Assembly: GCA_045639525.1 (NCBI GenBank)
Contig: JAZUDI010000005.1
Span: forward strand, 62,001-126,000
Length of the DNA stretch: 64,000 bases
From: UBA1181 sp045639525
GTDB taxonomy: Bacteria > Bacteroidota > Bacteroidia > Bacteroidales > Paludibacteraceae
Direction of reading: 5' to 3'
The notes below the pieces were generated by a model. It saw only the letters and a program-made list of their open reading frames with translations. It made no database searches and was not told the origin of the DNA. Made by a program: the position numbers and the translations under genes. Numbering within the stretch: the stretch's first letter is position 1; the number at the start of each line of letters is the position of its first letter. This document shows, piece by piece, positions 7,723 through 15,117 of this stretch.

Positions 7723-8346
7723 ATGAATAATATAAAGGAACTTTTATCAAGTAAGAAAACAACAGATGTAAGAAAGGCTGCCCGTCTCTTACAAAAAGAT
7801 TTGATGCCAGAATTGGAAGACTTGGTTGTGGAATCATTTAAAAATCAATTGAATAAAGGTCAAAGATCCTGGGAAACTATATGCGTATTGATTAAATGTA
7901 TCGGTCTTAATCAATATAAGGCGGCTCTTCCTTTGATAGAGGGTATAGCGGACGCAAATGAAGAACATGATGCAATTACCTTTGAGGCTGGGCTTGCTTT
8001 AATTAGGCTAAAAAGGAAAGATCTTTCCGACGTGTCTGAGATTCTTACAAGACTAAGCTCTGCCAGATTTTCATTGGTATATGGTATGTTTAATGCTTTA
8101 GGCTATGATAAGATGCAGCCTTGTGCTTCGGATATTAAAACCATAATTGATTTTGCCTGGAATTTTGGCATTAATGAAGAAAAAGGATATGGTGATCCAC
8201 GGTATGGCTTGATTGCTGCTTGTGCAGGTTGGGATAAAAGTCTTGTCAGTGAATTTTTAAATCATATTTTAGCGACAACCGAGTTTAGCAATATAAAATA
8301 TATTGCCGAGAATTCATTAATTGGAAAATATGTAAGATTAGCATAG
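7723..8346 (+). CDS. HEAT-repeat-like protein
   Basis: A 207-residue, all-helical soluble protein preceded by an AAGGAA ribosome binding site. Paired helices of about 30-40 residues (for example ALPLIEGIAD, then AITFEAGLALIRL) resemble HEAT/Armadillo repeats. The ending GDPRYGLIAACAGWD and the AENSL segment continue the pattern. HEAT-like proteins of this size are common as immunity proteins or orphan genes in polymorphic toxin loci, and a DUF2019-like remnant lies directly upstream, so an immunity role is plausible but not shown. The stop codon abuts dif-like repeat copy 5, the same gene-then-repeat arrangement as in the two leftmost cassettes. Confidence 0.6.
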   Translation: MNNIKELLSSKKTTDVRKAARLLQKDLMPELEDLVVESFKNQLNKGQRSWETICVLIKCIGLNQYKAALPLIEGIADANEEHDAITFEAGLALIRLKRKDLSDVSEILTRLSSARFSLVYGMFNALGYDKMQPCASDIKTIIDFAWNFGINEEKGYGDPRYGLIAACAGWDKSLVSEFLNHILATTEFSNIKYIAENSLIGKYVRLA

Positions 8347-8381
8347 GATTTAACATATAGGAAATGATAGGACTTTAAAAC
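8347..8381 (+). repeat. dif-like direct repeat, copy 5 (degenerate)
   Basis: The left arm ATTTAACATAT is kept, but spacer and right arm have changed (AGGAAA, then TGATAGGACTT). The TAAAAC tail is intact. It starts on the base after the stop codon of the HEAT-like gene. It is the last copy seen in the window. Confidence 0.7.
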
Positions 8382-8630
8382 ACCTCTACCCATCTGACTT
8401 CTTCGTTTTTGCCCCTTCAGGGCGAAATGATGGAATGACACAGAGCATATCAATAAGGATGAAAAGCTACGCACTGAAAGGGCAAAATCACATAGCCAAT
8501 GGCAAGCGCAGCGTCGCCTTGGGAAAATGATAGCGAACAAAACAAACGATAGGTTCGCAAAACCAATAGGTTGATGATTGACTTGGCTAATGTTTGAGAA
8601 TAAGAGCCGATTTTTCTGAACTTGTGCATT
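8382..8630. other. Intergenic stretch, no gene seen
   Basis: A non-coding stretch with CCCTTCAGGGC near its left end and a GCGCAGCGTCGCC segment near 8500. Both have the look of dispersed Bacteroidetes intergenic repeats, but no second copy is present in this window. No supported reading frame. Confidence 0.4.
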
Positions 8631-8729
8631 GAAACTTGCGGAAATTTGCCATTTTTGCAGTATGAAACTTGCGGGAATTTGCTATTTTTGTATTGTAAAA
8701 CTTGCGGAAATTTGCTGTTTTTATGTTTA
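8631..8729 (+). promoter_or_regulatory. Three tandem 33-bp units with -7 box
   Basis: Three units of exactly 33 bases start at 8631, 8664 and 8697. Each carries AAACTTGCGG or a close variant, then AATTTGC. The middle unit continues into a good -7 box TATTTTTG (8682-8689); the same place is degraded in the outer two. The broken ATPase gene starts 30 bases downstream. Arrangement and period match the iterons at 4448-4525. Confidence 0.7.
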
Positions 8730-8758
8730 TTGTCTGATTTATAGTTAATTATGGTAAT

Positions 8759-9114
8759 ATGTATTTCAAGAGAAAAATTTACGATAAAATGCTCCTTTGG
8801 AAGAAGCAATCTAACGGTGAAACAGCTCTCTTAATCGAAGGGGCGCGCCGTGTTGGAAAATCCACAGTTGTTCAGCAATTTGCCGAAAACGAATACAAGA
8901 GTTTCTTAGCATTGATTTTGCCAATGCTTCTAAAGCAGAGTTGGAACTGTTTGAGGACATATCCAACATCGACATGTTCTTTACTAGGCTGAAACTCTTG
9001 AAATCAGTTGTTTTGCACGAGCGTGATTCGGTTATTGTTTTTGACGAGGTCCAAATGTATCCTCCTGCTCGCCATGCCATAAGAAAGCTATTTGTGTATT
9101 TAAGTATCAGGTAA
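8759..9114 (+). pseudogene. AAA ATPase, frameshifted and truncated
   Basis: The first 50 residues carry the AAA_14-type start MYFKRKIYDKML and the Walker A motif GARRVGKST. Near 8906 the frame is lost. In the alternative frame the protein continues with DFANASKAELELFEDISN and a Walker B-like VFDEVQMYPPARHAI before stopping at 9112-9114. So one frameshift and loss of the C-terminal two thirds, including the DUF4143-like part, have inactivated the gene. The sequence after 9114 belongs to a different frame, suggesting a deletion junction near 9100-9123. Confidence 0.85.
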
Positions 9115-9122
9115 CATCAAAC

Positions 9123-9338
9123 ATGTATTTCCATAATGACGGCACTCCTGACAAAGATAAACTGGAAGAACTAAAAACCGAAGTGTCTACAGGATTGTGG
9201 GACAATTACTTGTTCTGGGCTCAAGAAGCCTATGATAATCTAATGCAAGGTTCTAATCTCACCAATAGATTCTTACAGATGGCGTTTCCACAACAAAACA
9301 CAAATCAACAAAACACAAAGACTGATGAAGATAGATAG
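9123..9338 (+). CDS. Small ORF, probable 3' fragment of a lost gene
   Basis: A 71-residue frame with an ATG at 9123 but no clear ribosome binding site. It has composition like the C-terminal end of a larger protein: a helical middle (LWDNYLFWAQEAYDNL) and a low-complexity Gln/Asn/Thr tail. It overlaps the start of the AlbA-type gene by 14 bases, an overlap typical of operon neighbours. I read it as the surviving tail of a gene that once preceded the AlbA gene and was joined to the truncated ATPase by a deletion. Product unknown. Confidence 0.4.
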   Translation: MYFHNDGTPDKDKLEELKTEVSTGLWDNYLFWAQEAYDNLMQGSNLTNRFLQMAFPQQNTNQQNTKTDEDR

Positions 9339-10701
9339 TCTTATAAGCGAATGTACCGCATACGATTTCAAGGTAATGCTTGAAGAAAAGAAACCAAAGA
9401 GTTGGCTGAAGAGCATAAGTGCTTTTGCCAATGGCTTAGGAGGTTCTTTATTCTTTGGTGTGGACAACGATGGCGTTGTAAAAGGTCTCTCTGATGTACA
9501 GCATGTATGCGATACTATCAGCAGCAAGATTCGTGATTACATGGATCCCCTGCCAGAGGTGGAGATGATTCCACTAACTATTGACAGTCTTGATCTGCTA
9601 CAAGTGAAGGTCTCTTCTGGCAATTACACACCATACTACTACATTGGTGATGGACAACGTGTTGCATTTGTTCGTGTTGGTGACGAGAGCATCCCTGCAA
9701 CGGCAGAACAGATGGTAAGGCTTGTACTGAAAGGTTCCAATAAGACATACGATTCCTTGGCTACTGATTACAAGGCAGAAGACAATACCTTCATTATTCT
9801 TGCAAATGAGTTCAAAAAACGTACAACTCAGGATTGGAATAAGAAATTCCTTGTTTCTTTTGGGCTCGTTACGGGTGCTGATACGCTAACAAATGCAGGA
9901 GCCTTATTTGCTGATGACTGTCCTCTTTGGCAATCACGTTTATATTGCACACGTTGGGATGGTAAAGACAAGAGTGATGCTATCAACGATGTCGAGTTTA
10001 CGGGTAATATTCTCATGCTCCTTCGCGAAGCAATGAACTTCGTAAAAGCCAACACGCGAAAAGGCTGGGAGAAGTTACCTAATGGACGTAAGAATAAACC
10101 TGAGTATGCTGAGCGTGCAGTTCTTGAGGCTATGGTAAACCACTTCATTCATAGAGACTACACAGTAATGGGTGGGGAGGTTCATCTTGATATTTATGAT
10201 GATAGACTTACTGTCACCTCGCCAGGAGGTATGTACAATGGTATGTTAATACAGAATCTTGATATTGACGACGTATCTTCAGAAAGGCGTAATCCAATAC
10301 TCGCCAACGTTATGGCGCAACTCAACTATATGGAGAAGCGAGGCAGTGGTCTCACTCGTATCTGCAATGAGACCAAAGCTCTCGAAGGATATACAGACGA
10401 GTTGATGCCAATGTTCAAGTCCACACCGACCCAATTCCAAACCATCATCTTTGCCTCTCCGACAGACATAAATGTCAGAGACCATGTCGGTGATATATCG
10501 GAGACAAAACTCACTGAACGTCAGCAAGTAATCCTCAATATTATCAAGGAGTCTCCTTCAATCACCGCCAAACAAATGTCGGTGACTTTGTCGGTGGGTC
10601 CACGCACAATAGAACGAGATCTTTCTGTATTGAAAGAGAAAGGTGTCTTGAAACGTGAAGGTAAGGATAATGCCGGCGTGTGGATAATACATGTTTGCTA
10701 A
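9325..10701 (+). CDS. AlbA_2-domain ATP-binding regulator
   Basis: A 458-residue protein of the COG2865 type. The N-terminal AlbA_2 (Schlafen-like) domain is shown by FANGLGGSLFFGVDNDG at about residues 34-50. The middle carries the HATPase_c_4 region: HFIHRDYTVMGGEV near 273 and YMEKRGSGLTRI near 335. The C-terminus is a winged helix: LTERQQVILNII, then SVGPRTIERDLSVLKEKG at residues 395-440. Full length for the family. Such proteins are thought to act as transcriptional regulators or stress-linked ATPases and are frequent in accessory regions. It overlaps the small fragment gene upstream and is followed by a broken ATPase gene. No promoter was identified. Confidence 0.85.
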   Translation: MKIDSLISECTAYDFKVMLEEKKPKSWLKSISAFANGLGGSLFFGVDNDGVVKGLSDVQHVCDTISSKIRDYMDPLPEVEMIPLTIDSLDLLQVKVSSGNYTPYYYIGDGQRVAFVRVGDESIPATAEQMVRLVLKGSNKTYDSLATDYKAEDNTFIILANEFKKRTTQDWNKKFLVSFGLVTGADTLTNAGALFADDCPLWQSRLYCTRWDGKDKSDAINDVEFTGNILMLLREAMNFVKANTRKGWEKLPNGRKNKPEYAERAVLEAMVNHFIHRDYTVMGGEVHLDIYDDRLTVTSPGGMYNGMLIQNLDIDDVSSERRNPILANVMAQLNYMEKRGSGLTRICNETKALEGYTDELMPMFKSTPTQFQTIIFASPTDINVRDHVGDISETKLTERQQVILNIIKESPSITAKQMSVTLSVGPRTIERDLSVLKEKGVLKREGKDNAGVWIIHVC

Positions 10702-10741
10702 AAATGTATGGAGTTTCAATTTGCCACCAAATAGAATAAGT

Positions 10742-10912
10742 ATGTTTGTAAAACGCATCACAGCAGATAATTTTCGTTTGCTTAAGAATTTCAGCATCGA
10801 CCTCCAAAAGGAACTTTCCCTCGTTACAGGTAAGAATAATGTGAGTAGGACGTCTCTTCTTGTTGTACTTGACAAATTCATAAATAGTACTTCTGAAATA
10901 ATATGCATATAA
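10742..10912 (+). pseudogene. 5' fragment of a RecF/OLD-like ATPase gene
   Basis: 56 codons from the ATG at 10742. VKRITADNFRLLKNFSIDL and LVTGKNNVSRTSLL have the pattern of SMC/RecF/OLD ATPases, where the Walker A is normally GKNNxGKTS. Here the invariant Gly-Lys has become Ser-Arg, and the frame ends soon after, so the gene cannot encode an active ATPase. An inverted repeat begins at the end of the fragment. Confidence 0.7.
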
Positions 10913-10960
10913 CGCCCATTATGAGAATCCGCTGAAATTCAGCGGGAAAGTTTAGGCGTT
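10911..10960. repeat. Nested inverted repeat
   Basis: Outer arms AACGCC (10911-10916) and GGCGTT (10955-10960) enclose a strong hairpin CCGCTGAA (10929-10936) / TTCAGCGG (10938-10945). There is no T-run, so it is not a standard terminator. It lies exactly where the ATPase fragment ends. Confidence 0.5.
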
Positions 10961-11134
10961 TAAATACAAAATGGTAACTGCAATCCCGTCTACAGCGGAA
11001 AATTTCGCTATGCGAAAGAAAAGTGAGTAACCATCCAATACTTATTAAAACGGAAGGCTACACATTTTTCAAGATGCTTTACGGAAAAAATAAACATTGA
11101 GGTAGTATTTCAAAAAATAATAGAATAAAAGGGA

Positions 11135-11806
11135 ATGGAACAGTGTGAACATGATCAGGTAAGTATTCGATTCTATTGGAACAATCCGCTGACGATTGAC
11201 CAAATGACGGATTTAGTATATAATTTCTTAATGGAACTAGAAACAAAATTTCCTTTTTTGAGAGGATGGTATAATTTGGGAAAGAGTAGAAAGGATGCTT
11301 TGAGTAAGAAATTCGAGGTTTCCCAACCGTATATCAAAAAGAAACTGTTACGTGGTTATAAAAGGGAAATGGATGAAGGAGGATATAGTGGACTCGGCTA
11401 TAGGATAAGCCTATATAATGAAGATAAAGAGGAGAAACCAATGTCTTTAGATATTTATACTAATGATTTACAAGGTTTGTTCACTGCTCATTGTTTTTTT
11501 GACTATGAGTCCACAGATCTGTTTGACAAAGACACTTTATTGAAGCTTTTGAGGTATATATTAAAATATTTCGTACCAGATTATGGTTGTGTTCAAACGA
11601 CAAATTTTGAAAACTTAAAAAGTGGTAACCACTTCGGTTGGATATCTTATACACATAAAAAGGGCTTGAATTTAGGTGAAAAGTATATTGTTGAGCAAGA
11701 TGAAACCGGAGGAAGTTTGATTTACCTGAACCATGCTGAGAAGTTTTATGATTATGAGCGGGCGAAAGACTGCCTGGCACTTGAAAAAATTTTGAAGATA
11801 GAATAA
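11135..11806 (+). CDS. Imm52-like immunity protein
   Basis: A 223-residue soluble protein. The N-terminal half shows a motif I associate with the Imm52 family: IRFYWNNPLTIDQ, then FLRGWYNLGKSRKDAL (about residues 46-61), then a LGYRISLYN segment near 90. The C-terminal half has PDYGCVQT and FGWISYTHK (about residues 150-180), where family members have a PDW and a GWxTY motif. Imm52 proteins neutralise effector domains of polymorphic toxins. No toxin lies directly upstream; instead a signal-peptide-bearing beta-propeller fragment follows two bases later. It is therefore an orphan or displaced immunity gene. The family match is from memory and would be settled by a PF15579 profile search. Confidence 0.6.
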   Translation: MEQCEHDQVSIRFYWNNPLTIDQMTDLVYNFLMELETKFPFLRGWYNLGKSRKDALSKKFEVSQPYIKKKLLRGYKREMDEGGYSGLGYRISLYNEDKEEKPMSLDIYTNDLQGLFTAHCFFDYESTDLFDKDTLLKLLRYILKYFVPDYGCVQTTNFENLKSGNHFGWISYTHKKGLNLGEKYIVEQDETGGSLIYLNHAEKFYDYERAKDCLALEKILKIE

Positions 11807-11859
11807 AATTGAAAATATTAGAAAAAATACATCATACACACCCAGGTAGGACACTCAGA

Positions 11860-12045
11860 ATGATTCTATCATTCTTGCTACTCCTGCTTTGCTGTCCATC
11901 CTACGCCATCACCTGGGAAGACCGCGGAGGCGAAGCCATCCGCTTAGGTGTGGTTACGGCAACGACAACCACGCCTTCGGGCACCTACTATACGGTGACA
12001 GAGAACGGTGTGATTGCCGAGAGCCGAGACGGGGGTGTGACATAA
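11860..12045 (+). pseudogene. Truncated copy of secreted beta-propeller gene
   Basis: From the ATG at 11860 the product has a signal peptide (MILSFLLLLLCC, cleavage after SYA) and 45 mature residues nearly identical to those of the gene at 16983: ITWEDRGGEAIRLGVV, then ENGVIAESRDGG. Homology ends abruptly at about 12043, where unrelated sequence gives a stop. A TTG at 11809, two bases after the Imm52-like gene, could extend the frame upstream. The missing part would continue the BNR/YCF48-like propeller. Read as the 5' stub of a secreted protein left after a cassette exchange. Confidence 0.7.
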
Positions 12046-12090
12046 ATACGTATCAGTTTTTATCAGCAAGGTATGTTGGAATTTTTGGTG

Positions 12091-12098
12091 TAATTTTG
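12091..12098 (+). promoter_or_regulatory. Bacteroidetes -7 box
   Basis: TAATTTTG lies about 100 bases upstream of the immunity-LRR gene at 12198. Confidence 0.4.
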
Positions 12099-12197
12099 TA
12101 GCGATACGTTAATTACTGAGGATGTTTTTGTGAGAAAGATGGCTTTATGTCTTAATCATCTTAGGTTTATGATTTTTAATAGAAAATTCAAATAGTT

Positions 12198-13556
12198 ATG
12201 TATTATACACTTACAACAAGATGCGACGATGACGTTGTCGGCCACGTGCTGTTCCAGATAGATTATATTAATAGCGAGTATGCATTTAAAATAAAATCAT
12301 ATGAATTTGCGTCAATCCCATTATTGAAAGCAAAACTATGTAGACGGGCTAAAATGACAGATGTTATGCAAGGTGGATGTATATGTGCTTGTGGATTGGT
12401 GATAAGCGAAAGGATGAAGCAACTTTTCGACCAATTCAACATTATTCCTCAGCACAAATACTACCCAATAGAGGTATCTTCAAAAGCGGGTGTATTCTCC
12501 TATTATTATCTGCAACTGATAAACAAAGATTTTGTTAATAAAAGCATTGATTTTCAAAAGACAACCTTTTATTGGTCAGATCTTTATCTTACAGAGACCT
12601 ATGGCACAGTTGAGGTGAGCTCGGTGGAAGATATAAAAAGCAAAGAAAGAACATGTCCTGAGACAAATCATTTTATACAAGCAAAACAAGTTTATGCATC
12701 AAAAAATTTTGATATGAATATAGATGTCTTGGGACTGAATCTTATAACGGCGAATGGGGGCATCATCATTTCCGAGCGTCTAAAAAACGCCATAGAGGCA
12801 AACGGCCTTACGGGAATGCACATCGTACCATTGCCAGACCTGTTTGCCAACGAAGACGAAATAAAGCCTGTTGAAGATATGCCAAAGGTGATTGTGTCGC
12901 AAACCGAAAGCAAGGTCATGGCTCCGAAGAAAGAACTGAAAACGTATGAGGTGCCGCCATGTGCCAACGGCGTTTTGGAATACGTCAGATGTGAAGATGC
13001 GGAAAGGGTGGTAGTTCCTGAAGGAATTGAGGAAATTGGGTCGAGCGCATTTCGTTGCTGCAGTCGCCATCTGCGCGAGTTGGTCCTTCCCGACAGTGTG
13101 AAACGGATAGGTGATTACGCTTTTATAGGGTGCGATATGCTGGAAACGGTTCGTCTGCCAGAAGGAATGGAAGAGATTCCGGACAACCTAATCAGCAGTT
13201 GCAAGTCGTTGAAAAGAATCGTCTTGCCAAAGAATGTAAAGAAGATTGCCGCGCATGCCTTTGCCTATTGTATCTCTTTGGAAGAGATTGTCTTGAACGA
13301 AGGTCTGGAAACTATTGGAGACAATGCCTTTGAAGACTGCCAGTATTTAGATAAGGTTGTTCTGCCAACCACACTGAAAAGCATAGGCGATTATGCCTTC
13401 CTTAATTGCGCGTCATTGGGCGATTTCAATATACCTCAAGGAGTTGAAAGCATTGGCGAATCTGCCTTTTTCGGAAGCGAGGCATTTTCAGAAAAGTTTA
13501 TCAGCGAGGTCACAGACCGTTTTGGAGAACTACCGTTTGAAGAATATTACGATTGA
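12198..13556 (+). CDS. Immunity-like domain fused to BspA-type leucine-rich repeats
   Basis: A 452-residue protein without signal peptide. Residues 1-225 resemble Imm11/Imm43 (DUF1629-type) immunity proteins: a duplicated motif of LVISERMKQLFDQFNI near 72 and IIISERLKNAIEANGLTG near 190, each followed by a short proline-containing strand. A linker of about 35 residues leads to seven LRR_5 units of about 23 residues (residues 265-435), each with the IGxxAFxxC core, for example RIGDYAFIGCDMLETVRL. BspA repeats are normally found on secreted proteins, so a cytosolic-looking fusion with an immunity-type domain is unusual. The gene lies between a broken propeller gene and a lipoprotein gene. The N-terminal family call is tentative; the LRR part is clear. 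Confidence 0.7.
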   Translation: MYYTLTTRCDDDVVGHVLFQIDYINSEYAFKIKSYEFASIPLLKAKLCRRAKMTDVMQGGCICACGLVISERMKQLFDQFNIIPQHKYYPIEVSSKAGVFSYYYLQLINKDFVNKSIDFQKTTFYWSDLYLTETYGTVEVSSVEDIKSKERTCPETNHFIQAKQVYASKNFDMNIDVLGLNLITANGGIIISERLKNAIEANGLTGMHIVPLPDLFANEDEIKPVEDMPKVIVSQTESKVMAPKKELKTYEVPPCANGVLEYVRCEDAERVVVPEGIEEIGSSAFRCCSRHLRELVLPDSVKRIGDYAFIGCDMLETVRLPEGMEEIPDNLISSCKSLKRIVLPKNVKKIAAHAFAYCISLEEIVLNEGLETIGDNAFEDCQYLDKVVLPTTLKSIGDYAFLNCASLGDFNIPQGVESIGESAFFGSEAFSEKFISEVTDRFGELPFEEYYD

Positions 13557-13593
13557 AAATAGGCTTTATGCTGCAATTTCATAAAACTCGGTA

Positions 13594-13717
13594 TATATTT
13601 GCATATAATATTTATAATTTTGTATTCATTTTTAGGTGTCTATATACAAGTTAGCTAAAGACCATTGTAAGTGCCAGCTTGTAATATATTCCCTTAACAA
13701 ATTCTGCGTTATATTTG
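13594..13717 (+). promoter_or_regulatory. Two -7 boxes before lipoprotein gene
   Basis: TATATTTG occurs at 13594-13601 and again at 13710-13717. The nearer one is about 23 bases before the ATG at 13740 and is the more likely promoter element. Confidence 0.45.
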
Positions 13718-13739
13718 CTGTTCAAATAGATTTGTGTAT

Positions 13740-14666
13740 ATGACTAATTTCTCTCAGTTGATATCGCTTCTGTGCTCTCAAAAGGACAATAGTCCTAAAA
13801 AATATCTTAATCTTTTTTTTGCGTTTTTATTCTGCATGGCGTTGCAATGTTGCGACAGTAAAAGCAATAACCACTTTACTCCGTCGCCCATGCTCTCACA
13901 ACTGGTTGCGGAATTTAATAATTATTTACCGCTCAGTGTTGGGCAAATAGGTCAAATCACCAAAACCGCGATTGAGGGCAATAATGTGGTTCACGAAGTA
14001 GAGCTGAATGAATTTTTGATAGAAGATATTGACCAAAATGTGTTTCAAGAAGAGATGAAAAGTTATGCTGAGGTCTTATTGCGCACAGAAAGTTATTCCG
14101 GAATATTAAGTGAAATGGCAGATAATGGCTATAATTTTATTTTCCGCTTTTGTAAAAAAAACAAACATATCGACATCATTATCTGTAACGATGAGTTGAA
14201 AACAATCAAGGGCAAAGGTTCAGTAAGTAAAAAAGAATCTTTTGATATGGCTTTAGACAATTATATCAATAATTTAAACAAATTGTGTCCACAACAAGAA
14301 GACGAACTGTCAACTCTTGTCGGTTTTGAAAATAAAGAAGATGTCTATATGGTTTATGAGGTTAAAGACACTGAAGATGAACCATTTTTGTCTTTTATCG
14401 AAACAAATGCAAAAGGCGAGAACAAGGATTTTTTTGAAGGCTTTTTCCTTGATTTGAAGACTGAACAGGTTTCCCCTTTAATAGTTTTGCTTTCTTTAGT
14501 TGCCAATACAAACAAAGGATTTGTGATACTATATAAGGGCACTGGTTCCGGAACCTCGTTCAAGGTAATATGCCCTGCTGCCGATTTGAAGAAATTATAT
14601 CTTCAATACCTCAACGAACTTACGCCTCTTAATAGCAACCACATTAAGCTGAATCGGAAAAGTTGA
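13740..14666 (+). CDS. Lipoprotein of unknown function
   Basis: A 308-residue protein from the ATG at 13740; a GTG six bases upstream is possible. The N-terminus carries an extended positively charged region (about residues 15-23), a hydrophobic run FFAFLFCMAL and a lipobox-like ALQCC near residues 33-37, so it is probably a lipoprotein with an unusually long n-region. The mature part is rich in Glu, Asn and Phe. Residues 95-140 (SEMADNGYNFIFRFCKKNKHIDIIICNDEL) suggest an alpha/beta fold, but I recognise no family. It sits between the immunity-LRR gene and a broken LRR gene, so it may be another accessory or immunity gene acting in the periplasm. Own promoter at 13710. Confidence 0.6.
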   Translation: MTNFSQLISLLCSQKDNSPKKYLNLFFAFLFCMALQCCDSKSNNHFTPSPMLSQLVAEFNNYLPLSVGQIGQITKTAIEGNNVVHEVELNEFLIEDIDQNVFQEEMKSYAEVLLRTESYSGILSEMADNGYNFIFRFCKKNKHIDIIICNDELKTIKGKGSVSKKESFDMALDNYINNLNKLCPQQEDELSTLVGFENKEDVYMVYEVKDTEDEPFLSFIETNAKGENKDFFEGFFLDLKTEQVSPLIVLLSLVANTNKGFVILYKGTGSGTSFKVICPAADLKKLYLQYLNELTPLNSNHIKLNRKS

Positions 14667-14686
14667 TTTCTAAAATACTTTTGGGT

Positions 14687-15052
14687 ATGAAACAGGTGAA
14701 GAATATCGGGTGTGTCGTTTTATTGTTAGCACTCAATGTATTGTCTTCTTTTGGAGAAGAAATAAAATTATCAGATAATGAATCATTTTTAGATTTTGAA
14801 ATCCTTGATGAGTAAAACAAGACTTGTCGGTTAAAGAAATGTGTGCTTAACAGACCGATGAAGGTTGTCGTACCCGAAACGGCTGTTATATCAGGAAAGA
14901 CCTATAAACTGACAACGATAGGGAACCGTTCGTTAGCTAATTATGGGTGCCAAAAATATCTTTTACAGGTTGAACTTCCCCCAACGATAACAACTATAGA
15001 GGAATGTGCGTTTTATAGTTGCGATAGCCTTGACGGCGCTTTTTATATCTGA
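14687..15052 (+). pseudogene. BspA-type LRR secreted protein, in-frame stop
   Basis: From the ATG at 14687 a signal peptide (VVLLLALNVLSSFG) and a short mature region end at an in-frame TAA at 14813-14815. The same frame then continues without interruption to 15052 with NRPMKVVVPE, then TTIGNRSLANYG, then IEECAFYSCDSL, which is the start of an LRR_5 domain. So a single nonsense codon splits the gene, and the repeat region is also cut short after about one and a half units. It is a remnant of a secreted BspA-like protein, the third LRR piece in this 8-kb stretch. Confidence 0.7.
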
Positions 15053-15063
15053 AGTTAATTTAT

Positions 15064-15071
15064 TAACTTTG
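15064..15071 (+). promoter_or_regulatory. Bacteroidetes -7 box
   Basis: TAACTTTG lies about 47 bases upstream of the ATPase start at 15118, a good distance for the promoter of the ATPase-nuclease pair. Confidence 0.6.
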
Positions 15072-15117
15072 TAAAGTGAATATCAATTTTCAATGAAATA
15101 CCATCTCAAGTGAAAAT

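Noticed and set aside
1645..8381. CRISPR array
   Set aside because: The repeats are 34-35 bp, but the spacers are hundreds to thousands of bases with genes in them, and no cas genes are present.
8631..8729. Plasmid-type replication iterons
   Set aside because: No replication initiator gene is nearby and the repeats sit directly on a promoter of an ATPase gene.
10911..10960. Integron attC site
   Set aside because: The outer arms look like attC ends, but the conserved GTTRRRY core is not matched, no integrase gene is present and no second site follows the next gene.
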